The position numbers and the translations under genes are program-made. DNA of 46,065 bases from Paludibacteraceae bacterium. GTDB lineage: Bacteria; Bacteroidota; Bacteroidia; Bacteroidales; Paludibacteraceae. The stretch is taken from positions 1 to 46,065 of the forward strand of contig JAKSLB010000024.1 of assembly GCA_024401435.1 (NCBI GenBank), given 5' to 3'. Under the pieces are notes generated by a model. The model was not told the DNA's origin. It searched no databases and was given only the letters and a program-made list of their open reading frames with translations. Positions 1-6,537 of the stretch are shown here, piece after piece (the stretch's first letter is position 1; each line of letters begins with the position of its first letter).

Positions 1-3
1 TAG

Positions 4-168
4 CCTAGGGCGACGCCCTAGGTAAATGAACGATTGTTACAATACGCCCTGAAAGAGCAAAAGAATCATACAGCAAAGTGCATTTGCCCCTTCAGGGCGA
101 AATGTCCATCATCGGTATCTTCACCTAAGGTGTTACCTTAGGCTGTGGGAAAACTGCCCTTTCAGGGC
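4..168. repeat. cluster of GC-rich REP-like palindromes
   Basis: Several short inverted repeats are packed together: CCTAGGGC-gac-GCCCTAGG (4-22), CGCCCTGAA (45-53) paired with TTCAGGGCG (91-99), CCTAAGGT-gtt-ACCTTAGG (124-142) and GCCCT-ttc-AGGGC (156-168). They are far more GC-rich than the flanking genes. The core 'CCCTGAAAGgGC' recurs at 45802-45813 near the other end of the window. From general knowledge, repeats of this look are scattered between genes in Bacteroidales genomes and behave like REP elements. Mobility by a transposase is an inference, since none is encoded here. Confidence 0.7.
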
Positions 169-229
169 GTCTGCGAGAAAAGAGACTCCTATTCAGCTCT
201 CGTTGTTTGATTAGGGGGGCTTGGTTTTC

Positions 230-269
230 AAAAAAGAATCCGCAACACCGTATTTACTGGCATTGCGGA
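230..269 (-). terminator. terminator of the pectate lyase gene
   Basis: On the minus strand the 7-bp inverted repeat TCCGCAA/TTGCGGA (plus 263-269 and 239-245) is followed by TTCTTTTTT. It lies about 50 bp past the stop codon of the leftward pectate lyase gene, as expected for its rho-independent terminator. Confidence 0.7.
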
Positions 270-282
270 CTATTTTTGTATG

Positions 283-307
283 TCTTTTTAAGTTTAGCGG
301 ACAGTAA
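283..307 (-). repeat. insertion-sequence-end-like motif, copy 1
   Basis: Read on the minus strand, this stretch contains TACTGTCCGCTAAACTTA. It closely matches TTGGTGTCCGCTAAACTTTT at 46014-46033 and TTGGTGTCAGCTAAACGC at 45612-45629. The same motif in opposite orientation at the two ends of the window looks like the terminal repeats of one insertion-sequence family. No transposase gene adjoins it here, so this may be a relic or the edge of an element outside the window. Confidence 0.45.
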
Positions 308-318
308 TAATTCTTTAT

Positions 319-2625
319 CTATCGAATGATAAATCTTTTTCCATCGGAAATGTAAACTCTACCGCTTTGTAATGCGTCACGATGAACGGGTTGACCGAAA
401 AGATTATAGAAAGGTCCCTCTAATTGGTCTGTGGAGTGGAGTAGTAGCAAGTTGGTCGATTCATTGTATGAAAGAACAATGTAGAATACATTGACGGAGT
501 TTACCTTTGTAATAGAATGTTTGCCTGCTTTTAAGTTACTGATGGTTAGTACGTTGTCTGTAATCTTTGCATTGTCCATATTCGTGATGTCGATTCCATC
601 TATCTTCAAACTTGGTGTTTCTCCTGAGGCAAAAACAATGGTTAGCGTACCTGTGTTAGAAGAGGTGAATGAGAACTCTGTTGCAGACTCCATTTTTAAA
701 CAATCGGTGTAGATGGTTCCATTCACTGTTGCTGTACCTTTACTGTTTGAATAATTGCAAGAACTGAATTGATAAAACGAAGTATTGGAAGGTACTCTTC
801 CTGTGAAGTGACAAATCATTGATCCATTTGTTTCAATGTTAGTATTGTCCTCTTCCTTTGGATTTTGTTCCTCATCGTTTCCTCCCATATCTTCTCGATT
901 CTCTTCTGCGGAGTTAGAAGGTTCTGTATATAGATCCACCATCTTGTTTGTATAGTTTGCAATGGCAGATGATAATTTATTGTCCACATCGTGGTTGTCA
1001 TCATCACTTTCAGAGAAGGTCCATTGAAAGTCTCCGTGTTGCAACCGTCCTGCTCCGTATTCTCCTTGGATAATGGAAGGTACATCCTCCGTATTGTCTA
1101 CTTTTGTGGAAGGCATGACAGATTTGTTGGTGTCAAAATTGCTGTAATAATGACTGCCTTGGTAACTTGTAATTCCTTGAGAAATAGTGATAGAAGGGTC
1201 GGTTACAACATATGCATCATAGTCTTTTGATGTGTTGATTCCGCGAATACTTGCGCTTTCAGAATTGCCTGCAGTGTAGATATTGACAGCTCCGTAAGGA
1301 ATGAAATAATAGTTTCCTGTCATTATGTTTCCGCATGCTTTGATGACACCTCCGTCCTCGCTTGAGAAGGTGGCGTTGTCTTTGTTTCTTTGCGAACCAC
1401 TTGCGTAAAGGTCGCTTCCTTGCATAGAGGTTAGCATTGGATATTTGCAGTTGCGGAAGTAGTTGTTCTGCATAAAGACAGAACTACCTAATGTAGATCC
1501 AGCTCCATATTTTGAATTACCATCATAGTAATTGTTGTATACGTGAGCATTGTAGTATCTGCATCGAGGATGTCGACTGTCCGAGTGGTCGTACCAGTTG
1601 TGATGATAAGTGATGTAAAGAGCGTTAGCCTGATAACTAAAAATTCCTTCGCTCAATCCTAACAAGTTGCATTTCCCATTGTCCCAAAAGTGGTTGTATG
1701 AGAATGTCACATAATTTGATTTTTTGCAATCGAGAGCACCATCCCCTTTGACTTGGTCTTTGTCGCTTCCTGGTTGTCCATAGAACATATCGTTGTGATG
1801 AACCCAGATATAGTTGTTGTCTTGTTGAAGACCAACATTGTCTCCTTCGTCGCTATTACAATAAAGGAAGCCTAAATTCCTCACTTCACAGTAATTTGCA
1901 TTTTTGAGACGTATTCCCCAACCGAAGGCAGTTGCGTCATTGCCAATGCCCTCGATGGTTATCGGGCAGGAAAGACTTTTCCCTAAATCGATAATGAGAT
2001 CACCTTTAAATTCAGAATCACTGCTGATACTTCCTGAGTTGGTTATCTTTCCGAGGATACGAATAGAGAAAGGTCGGGTTTCGTAACCTTTCTTTATTGC
2101 TTTGAGAATTTCTATGATACCTTTACACGAGGTGGTTGCACCTTTTGATGAGGTGGTGATGTTGCAAGAAATGTTGTCTTTGTTGGAATCAGTAATGTAA
2201 AGAATGACAGCATTCTTTTTAAGTGTTCCGTTTGATTGGTATGCTCCAGGGGTGGAGGTTCCTTTGAAAGCGAAGCCACTTCGGTCGTGTGGTTTTACCG
2301 TAATCCATTCAGATTCTGTTGATTCTTCAGGAATTTCAGTTTTGTTTTTGACGGGAACAATTTTAAATTGATAGTTTCCTTCCGCCAATCCTATGGCATC
2401 GGCTCTTCCGTAAGAACCGTAGTTTCGAATTAGTTCATCATCTAACTTTGAATAGGATTCGTTTGTAGATCGGCAATATACATGATAGTTGTCGAATTGA
2501 GGATCGTTAGACCACTCTATATAGCTGGATTCTAACCATCCATTAGCGGATTTGATCTGGATTTTTGCGTTTGAGTTAAAAAACAAACCCAACGCAAGGA
2601 GTGATAATAAGACTTTACGTTTCAT
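319..2625 (-). CDS. secreted pectate lyase (polysaccharide lyase family 1)
   Basis: The 768-aa protein opens with a typical signal peptide (MKRKVLLSLLALGLFFNSNA). Residues of roughly 25-110 look like a fibronectin type III-like module, and roughly 130-480 form the parallel beta-helix pectate lyase domain. Visible family motifs include VWVHHND-like IWVHHNDMF, the acidic stretch DQVKGDGALD that would bind Ca2+, and DHSDSRHPRCR, carrying the arginine usually taken as the catalytic base. The enzyme should cleave polygalacturonate by beta-elimination outside the cell. An acidic linker (about 550-610) leads to a beta-rich C-terminal domain. The protein ends in GRVYISDGKRFIIR, like the short tails on many Bacteroidales secreted proteins related to T9SS type-A signals; it is too short for me to be sure it is a sorting signal. 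The gene is monocistronic, with its own terminator. Confidence 0.88.
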   Translation of the reverse strand: MKRKVLLSLLALGLFFNSNAKIQIKSANGWLESSYIEWSNDPQFDNYHVYCRSTNESYSKLDDELIRNYGSYGRADAIGLAEGNYQFKIVPVKNKTEIPEESTESEWITVKPHDRSGFAFKGTSTPGAYQSNGTLKKNAVILYITDSNKDNISCNITTSSKGATTSCKGIIEILKAIKKGYETRPFSIRILGKITNSGSISSDSEFKGDLIIDLGKSLSCPITIEGIGNDATAFGWGIRLKNANYCEVRNLGFLYCNSDEGDNVGLQQDNNYIWVHHNDMFYGQPGSDKDQVKGDGALDCKKSNYVTFSYNHFWDNGKCNLLGLSEGIFSYQANALYITYHHNWYDHSDSRHPRCRYYNAHVYNNYYDGNSKYGAGSTLGSSVFMQNNYFRNCKYPMLTSMQGSDLYASGSQRNKDNATFSSEDGGVIKACGNIMTGNYYFIPYGAVNIYTAGNSESASIRGINTSKDYDAYVVTDPSITISQGITSYQGSHYYSNFDTNKSVMPSTKVDNTEDVPSIIQGEYGAGRLQHGDFQWTFSESDDDNHDVDNKLSSAIANYTNKMVDLYTEPSNSAEENREDMGGNDEEQNPKEEDNTNIETNGSMICHFTGRVPSNTSFYQFSSCNYSNSKGTATVNGTIYTDCLKMESATEFSFTSSNTGTLTIVFASGETPSLKIDGIDITNMDNAKITDNVLTISNLKAGKHSITKVNSVNVFYIVLSYNESTNLLLLHSTDQLEGPFYNLFGQPVHRDALQSGRVYISDGKRFIIR

Positions 2626-2650
2626 GAATATAATTTTATGGTTTCAATGG

Positions 2651-2658
2651 CAAATTTA
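2651..2658 (-). promoter_or_regulatory. -7 box of the pectate lyase promoter
   Basis: The minus-strand sequence TAAATTTG fits the Bacteroidota -7 consensus TAnnTTTG. It lies 25 bp upstream of the pectate lyase start. I do not see a clean -33 box. Confidence 0.5.
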
Positions 2659-2792
2659 ATAACAATATTTGAAATGGATAACAATAAAAGGAGAAACTAT
2701 TTGTCAATAAGCCAGATGGTATGCTATAAAAAAAGAAATGTGAAAGGTGATAAATATCTTGTTAGAAATTTTTTTCTTTTCGTGAAATATTC

Positions 2793-2800
2793 TATTTTTG
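2793..2800 (+). promoter_or_regulatory. -7 box of the infC-rpmI-rplT promoter
   Basis: TATTTTTG is an exact TAnnTTTG box, followed by a leader of about 70 nt before the infC start. The -33 region (around 2769-2776) is only a T-run. The box lies inside a 64-codon open frame (2638-2832), which argues against that frame being a gene. Confidence 0.6.
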
Positions 2801-2861
2801 CAGTCGCTTTCATGGAAATGTTATTTCTATGAATATAAATAAAAAAAAGTCTAATTTAATT

Positions 2862-2867
2862 AGGAGG
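2862..2867 (+). promoter_or_regulatory. strong Shine-Dalgarno before infC
   Basis: AGGAGG is a full Shine-Dalgarno match, unusual in a phylum that mostly uses A-rich leaders. It sits 5 nt before an in-frame ATT (2873) and 8 nt before an in-frame ATC (2876), with no ATG, GTG or TTG nearby. It therefore points to a rare non-AUG start for infC. Confidence 0.75.
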
Positions 2868-2875
2868 ATTTAATT

Positions 2876-3439
2876 ATCGCAACAAGACCATTCGTTAAGA
2901 AACCAGAGGGAAATGGGAGTACTAACACAAAAGAGGCACATCGTATCAATGAGCGTATTCGTGAGAAAGAAGTACGTTTGGTTGGTGAAAATGTAGAACA
3001 AGGAGTATATCCTATAGAAGAAGCTTTGCGCATTGCAGATGAGCAAGAGATGGATTTAATAGAGATTTCTCCGAATGCGGTTCCTCCCGTATGTAGGATT
3101 GCTGATTATCAGAAATTCTTATATCAATTAAAGAAGAAAGAAAAGGAGAATAAGGCAAAACAGGCTAAGGTTGTTGTAAAAGAGATTCGTTTCGGACCTC
3201 AAACAGATGAGCATGATTACGATTTCAAATTGAAACATGCCATTGGATTTTTACAAGAAGGAGCCAAGTTGAAGGCTTATGTATTCTTTAAAGGAAGATC
3301 CATTTTGTTTAAGGAACAAGGAGAGGTGTTGTTACTTCGTTTCGCAAATGATTTGGAAGAGTATGCAAAGGTTGATCAGTTGCCTTTGTTGGAGGGTAAG
3401 AGAATGATTATTCAATTATCTCCTAAAAAGAAGAAATGA
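2876..3439 (+). CDS. infC: translation initiation factor IF-3, non-AUG start
   Basis: IF-3 binds the 30S subunit, keeps it apart from 50S and checks the start codon and initiator tRNA. The N-domain opens with [20 protein letters not shown] and carries the hallmark [18 protein letters not shown]; the C-domain has [22 protein letters not shown] and VFFKGRSI. The first usual start codon (TTG at 2978) would cut off conserved N-terminal residues. The frame is open upstream to AGGAGG, where ATT (2873) and ATC (2876) are the candidates. I chose ATC, which gives 187 aa beginning M-A-T-R-P-F; ATT would add one residue. AUU/AUC starts are known for infC in other bacteria and let IF-3 repress its own translation. 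First gene of the infC-rpmI-rplT operon. Confidence 0.9.
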   Translation: MATRPFVKKPEGNGSTNTKEAHRINERIREKEVRLVGENVEQGVYPIEEALRIADEQEMDLIEISPNAVPPVCRIADYQKFLYQLKKKEKENKAKQAKVVVKEIRFGPQTDEHDYDFKLKHAIGFLQEGAKLKAYVFFKGRSILFKEQGEVLLLRFANDLEEYAKVDQLPLLEGKRMIIQLSPKKKK

Positions 3440-3469
3440 TTTTATTCATATAATTAAATTAAAATTAAA

Positions 3470-3667
3470 ATGTCAAAAGTTAAAACTAATTCCGGTGCCA
3501 AAAAGAGGTTTGCCCTTACCGGATCAGGAAAAATTAAGAGAAAGCATGCTTATAAACGTCACATTTTGACAAAGAAGACTAAAAAACAAAAACTAGCGTT
3601 AACTCACGATGGTATTGTTGCTTCTGCAAATGTGAAGAGTGTAAAAGAATTGCTTTGTCTTCGTTAA
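3470..3667 (+). CDS. rpmI: 50S ribosomal protein L35 (bL35)
   Basis: This 65-aa basic protein has the L35 signature: [34 protein letters not shown] with the closing basic helix, split here only for length. The size matches the family (about 65 aa). It lies 30 nt after infC and before rplT, the order found in most bacteria, so the three should form one transcript. It is a component of the large subunit. Confidence 0.96.
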   Translation: MSKVKTNSGAKKRFALTGSGKIKRKHAYKRHILTKKTKKQKLALTHDGIVASANVKSVKELLCLR

Positions 3668-3683
3668 AAAATTTATTATTAAT

Positions 3684-3728
3684 CGATTGTTTAGCTTGAA
3701 GTTCTCATTCAATTGAGACGCTAACGGT
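3684..3728 (+). promoter_or_regulatory. candidate L20 autoregulatory leader before rplT
   Basis: The 78-nt rpmI-rplT gap folds well. An outer helix pairs GATTG-(T)-TTAGC (3684-3694) with GCTAACGGTC (3719-3728), including two G-U pairs and one bulge. Inside, TTGAA (3695-3699) can pair with TTCAA (3707-3711), while TCTCA (3702-3706) can pair with TGAGA (3713-3717). The two inner helices interlock, so they form either alternative folds or a tight pseudoknot. In other bacteria L20 represses this operon by binding a structured mRNA, so an L20 leader is a reasonable inference. I do not recognise it as a named family. Confidence 0.45.
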
Positions 3729-3745
3729 CACAAAAATTAAAGAAA

Positions 3746-4096
3746 ATGCCTAGATCAGTAAATCACGTTGCTTCAAGAGCAAAGAGAAAGAGAATTTTGA
3801 AACTCACCAGAGGTTACTATGGTGCTAGAAAAAATGTTTGGACAGTTGCAAAAAACACTTGGGAGAAGGGTCTTTTGTATGCTTTCCGTGATCGTAGAAA
3901 TAAAAAACGTAATTTCCGTGCATTGTGGATTCAACGTATTAACGCTGCAGCTCGTTTAGAGGGTATGTCTTATTCTCAATTAATGGGCGCAATTCATAAG
4001 TCAGGTGTAGAAATGAACCGTAAGGTTTTAGCAGATTTGGCTATGAATCAACCAGAAGCTTTCAAAGCTGTTGTTGATAAAGTTAAAAACGCTTAA
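3746..4096 (+). CDS. rplT: 50S ribosomal protein L20 (bL20)
   Basis: The 116-aa protein shows the L20 pattern: [19 protein letters not shown], then [15 protein letters not shown] and [21 protein letters not shown], and the C-terminal globular domain with [10 protein letters not shown]20 is a primary 23S rRNA-binding assembly protein of the large subunit and, in other bacteria, the autogenous repressor of this operon. Last gene of infC-rpmI-rplT, followed by a strong terminator. Confidence 0.97.
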   Translation: MPRSVNHVASRAKRKRILKLTRGYYGARKNVWTVAKNTWEKGLLYAFRDRRNKKRNFRALWIQRINAAARLEGMSYSQLMGAIHKSGVEMNRKVLADLAMNQPEAFKAVVDKVKNA

Positions 4097-4116
4097 TCTT
4101 TGTAAGCACTCACTAT

Positions 4117-4152
4117 AATGGCGATTTTCTTTTGAAAAATCGCCATTTTTTT
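4117..4152 (+). terminator. terminator of the infC-rpmI-rplT operon
   Basis: A 12-bp stem AATGGCGATTTT/AAAATCGCCATT closes a short loop and is followed by a run of seven or so T. A classical rho-independent terminator 20 bp after rplT. Confidence 0.9.
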
Positions 4153-4185
4153 GTTCTGCCTTTTTCTTTTTATCTACCTATTTCT

Positions 4186-4193
4186 TACTTTTG
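4186..4193 (+). promoter_or_regulatory. -7 box of the surE promoter
   Basis: TACTTTTG fits TAnnTTTG and lies 25 bp before the ATG at 4219. It decides the surE start: the frame is open to 4132, but a start there would lie upstream of this promoter and inside the preceding terminator. Confidence 0.6.
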
Positions 4194-4218
4194 TATTCGT
4201 AATATAAGATTTAAGATT

Positions 4219-4998
4219 ATGGAAAAACCAAATCGTCCTACCATATTGATTACAAACGATGATAGTGTTTACTCTAAAGGAATTTGTGAACTGATTAAAG
4301 TGGCACGCGAATTCGGAAATGTTGTTGTCGTCGCTCCTGATAGGGTGCGCTCGGGTATGTCTAGAGCTATAACTCATGCGGAAACGATGCATTTAAACAA
4401 GTTGCATGAGGAAGATGGATTCATCGTCTATTCTAGTTCAGGAACACCAGTAGATTGTGTGAAATTAGCTTTTTTCGCTTTGTTTAAAGAAAACAAGCCT
4501 GACCTGCTTATTTCTGGAATTAACCATGGCTCAAATTCTTCTGTGAATGCTGTTTATTCTGCGACAGTTGGTGCTGCAATGGAAGGTTGTATCAACAATG
4601 TTTCTTCTGTGGCTCTTTCTTTGTGTGATCATAATGAAGATGCGGATTTTTCTTTCATTTTGCCTGCAATAAAGAAGATTATTTTAACTATGTTGAATCA
4701 TCCGTTACCTTATGCTACTTACTTGAATGTGAATTTTCCTATGGGACAATTAGAAGGCATGAAAGTATGTCGTCAGTCAGATGCTCGTTGGAGTGAGGAA
4801 TATGATCAAAAAATTTCTGAATATGGAGATAAGTCTTACCTTTTAGGTGGCTATTTTGATAATAGAGAACCTCAGTCGGAAGACACGGATGAATGGGCAT
4901 TGAATCATCATTTCGGTTCTATAGTCCCTTCGAAAGTAGATATGACTAATTATGAATGTTTAAATGATTTAAAAAACTTATATGGAAATATTAGATAA
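4219..4998 (+). CDS. surE: 5'/3'-nucleotidase SurE
   Basis: SurE removes phosphate from nucleoside monophosphates and is linked to stationary-phase survival. The 259-aa protein starts M-E-K-P-N-R-P-T and has the metal site ITNDDS (residues 11-16), DRVRSGMSRAIT and SGINHGSNSSVNAVYSATV with its metal-binding asparagine. The usual NDDG is NDDS here; the two aspartates are kept, so activity is likely. The start at 4219 is chosen over 4132 because of the promoter just upstream and because the extra N-terminus is hydrophobic and unlike SurE. Its end overlaps the next gene by 17 nt, indicating an operon with lpxB. Confidence 0.93.
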   Translation: MEKPNRPTILITNDDSVYSKGICELIKVAREFGNVVVVAPDRVRSGMSRAITHAETMHLNKLHEEDGFIVYSSSGTPVDCVKLAFFALFKENKPDLLISGINHGSNSSVNAVYSATVGAAMEGCINNVSSVALSLCDHNEDADFSFILPAIKKIILTMLNHPLPYATYLNVNFPMGQLEGMKVCRQSDARWSEEYDQKISEYGDKSYLLGGYFDNREPQSEDTDEWALNHHFGSIVPSKVDMTNYECLNDLKNLYGNIR

Positions 4999-5305
4999 CT
5001 CAGATCAATTTGGTATGGATCAAATCGAGAAGAAATCGTTTGATAATTTTTTTCTCGGTTTGTTTTTGTCTGTTTTGATGACATTAATTGTAATGTCTCT
5101 TTTAGCAGGTCGTGCATTCTCTTTTGGAAATTTAGAGGAGAGTCTTATAAAAGTGTATCATTCTTCTAATTTTCCCAATTATATGATAGCATCTTTATTC
5201 CCATCTATGTTTGTCTTTTTCTTTTTCTATAAAACAGAACGTTGGCAATCTGCTAAGGGTTTGATTGTCTCTGTTTTACTATCTATGGTTTTGATTGTTA
5301 TATAA
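4982..5305 (+). CDS. small membrane protein of unknown function
   Basis: This 107-aa protein has an N-terminal cytoplasmic-looking stretch and three predicted membrane segments (roughly residues 23-46, 66-83 and 90-107). It ends directly with the last helix. I recognise no family. It overlaps the end of surE by 17 nt and stops 3 nt before lpxB, so it is almost surely co-translated with both. The link to lipid A synthesis is by position only. Confidence 0.75.
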   Translation: MEILDNSDQFGMDQIEKKSFDNFFLGLFLSVLMTLIVMSLLAGRAFSFGNLEESLIKVYHSSNFPNYMIASLFPSMFVFFFFYKTERWQSAKGLIVSVLLSMVLIVI

Positions 5306-5308
5306 TTT

Positions 5309-6451
5309 ATGAAGTATTTTATTATAGCGGGTGAAGCTTCGGGTGATCTTCATGCATCCAATTTGATGGCTGCTTTGAAAAAGCAAGATGAAAATGCTGA
5401 TTTTTGTTTCTTGGGCGGAGATTTAATGGCGGCTCAAGGAGGGAAACAGATTCGACACTATCGTGATATGGCTTTTATGGGTATTGTCCCTGTTCTTTTG
5501 CATGCCAAAACAGTACTTCAAAACATCAAGGATTGTAAGCAGTCCATTCTGGATTATCGTCCTGATGCTTTGATTTTAGTTGATTACCCAAGTTTCAATT
5601 TGAAAATGGCTCAGTTTGTCAAAGAGAATTTGCCAAATGTGCCTGTCTACTATTATATTTCCCCTAAGTTATGGGCATGGAAAGAATATCGAATCAAATC
5701 GATAAAAAAATATGTGGACAAAGTTTACTCTATCCTTCCTTTTGAAGTGGAATGGTTTGATAAACGTGGATATAAGGTTGATTATGTGGGTAATCCGTGT
5801 GTAGATGCTGTATCTAATCGTTGTCATAAAAATGAATCTCGACAAGAATTCTTACAGAGAAATCACTTGCCTGATCGTCCAATTATAGCTCTTTTGTCGG
5901 GAAGCCGTGTGCAAGAGATAAAGAGTTGTTTGCCAATGATGTTAGAGGCTGCTTCTGCATATCCTGATTATCAGCTTGTAATAGCAGGAGCTCCTTCTAT
6001 TGAAAAATCATTGTATGACAATTATCTGAAAGAAGGTTCTGCTCATATCGTTTTTGATGAAACGTATGAATTGTTACAACAGGCAGATATGGCTGTTGTG
6101 ACGTCGGGTACGGCTACATTGGAAACCGCATTGTTGAGAGTTCCGCAAGTGGTTGTTTACAAAATGTCTGGAGGATGGTTGTTCCATCGCTTTTTGGAAT
6201 TGTTTATTCGTGTCGATAATATTTCGTTGGTTAATTTGATTGCAAATAAACGATTGGTGGAAGAATTGGTCATTGAAGAGTTTACCGTTGAGAATCTAAA
6301 AAAGGAGATCAATCGTTTGTTGCAAAAAGAATATCGTGAACAGGTGTTGAATGGCTATGATCAGTTGATAGATATGCTGGGGAGTGAACCTGTTTCAGAA
6401 AAGACGGCTCGCCTTATTATTGCAGAGTTGAACAAAACGGGAAAAATGTAG
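5309..6451 (+). CDS. lpxB: lipid-A-disaccharide synthase
   Basis: LpxB joins UDP-diacylglucosamine and lipid X to make the lipid A disaccharide at the inner face of the inner membrane. The 380-aa protein has the family length and the motifs IAGEASGDLHASNLM, VDYPSFNLKMA, YYISPKLWAWKEYRIK and VGNPCVD, plus the GT-B C-domain with LLSGSRVQEI and TSGTATLETAL. The start at 5309 follows the upstream gene by 3 nt. The stop codon lies inside the 5' arm of its own terminator. Confidence 0.95.
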   Translation: MKYFIIAGEASGDLHASNLMAALKKQDENADFCFLGGDLMAAQGGKQIRHYRDMAFMGIVPVLLHAKTVLQNIKDCKQSILDYRPDALILVDYPSFNLKMAQFVKENLPNVPVYYYISPKLWAWKEYRIKSIKKYVDKVYSILPFEVEWFDKRGYKVDYVGNPCVDAVSNRCHKNESRQEFLQRNHLPDRPIIALLSGSRVQEIKSCLPMMLEAASAYPDYQLVIAGAPSIEKSLYDNYLKEGSAHIVFDETYELLQQADMAVVTSGTATLETALLRVPQVVVYKMSGGWLFHRFLELFIRVDNISLVNLIANKRLVEELVIEEFTVENLKKEINRLLQKEYREQVLNGYDQLIDMLGSEPVSEKTARLIIAELNKTGKM

Positions 6452-6484
6452 GGGGATTGTTATTAAATTCCTACATTTTTTCTG
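6443..6484 (+). terminator. terminator overlapping the lpxB stop codon
   Basis: AAAATGTAGG (6443-6452) pairs with CCTACATTTT (6470-6479) and is followed by more T. The 5' arm contains the TAG stop codon of lpxB (6449-6451), so ribosomes finishing lpxB would cover part of the hairpin. Confidence 0.75.
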
Positions 6485-6537
6485 CTTTTTCCCCGTCTGT
6501 TTGTTTTGTTTTTTGAAAAATTCTAATTGTTATAATA

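Noticed and set aside
1-170. CRISPR array
   Set aside because: The repeats here are palindromic pairs of differing sequence and spacing, without identical direct repeats or regular spacers, and no cas gene is present.
2638-2832. 64-codon open frame upstream of infC
   Set aside because: It contains the infC -7 box, lacks a ribosome site and has no recognisable protein pattern. Chance opening of AT-rich DNA.
4097-4218. Possible Bacteroidales-1 RNA downstream of L20
   Set aside because: This RNA class is reported near the L20 gene, but the 120-bp gap is filled by a terminator and the surE promoter, leaving no room.
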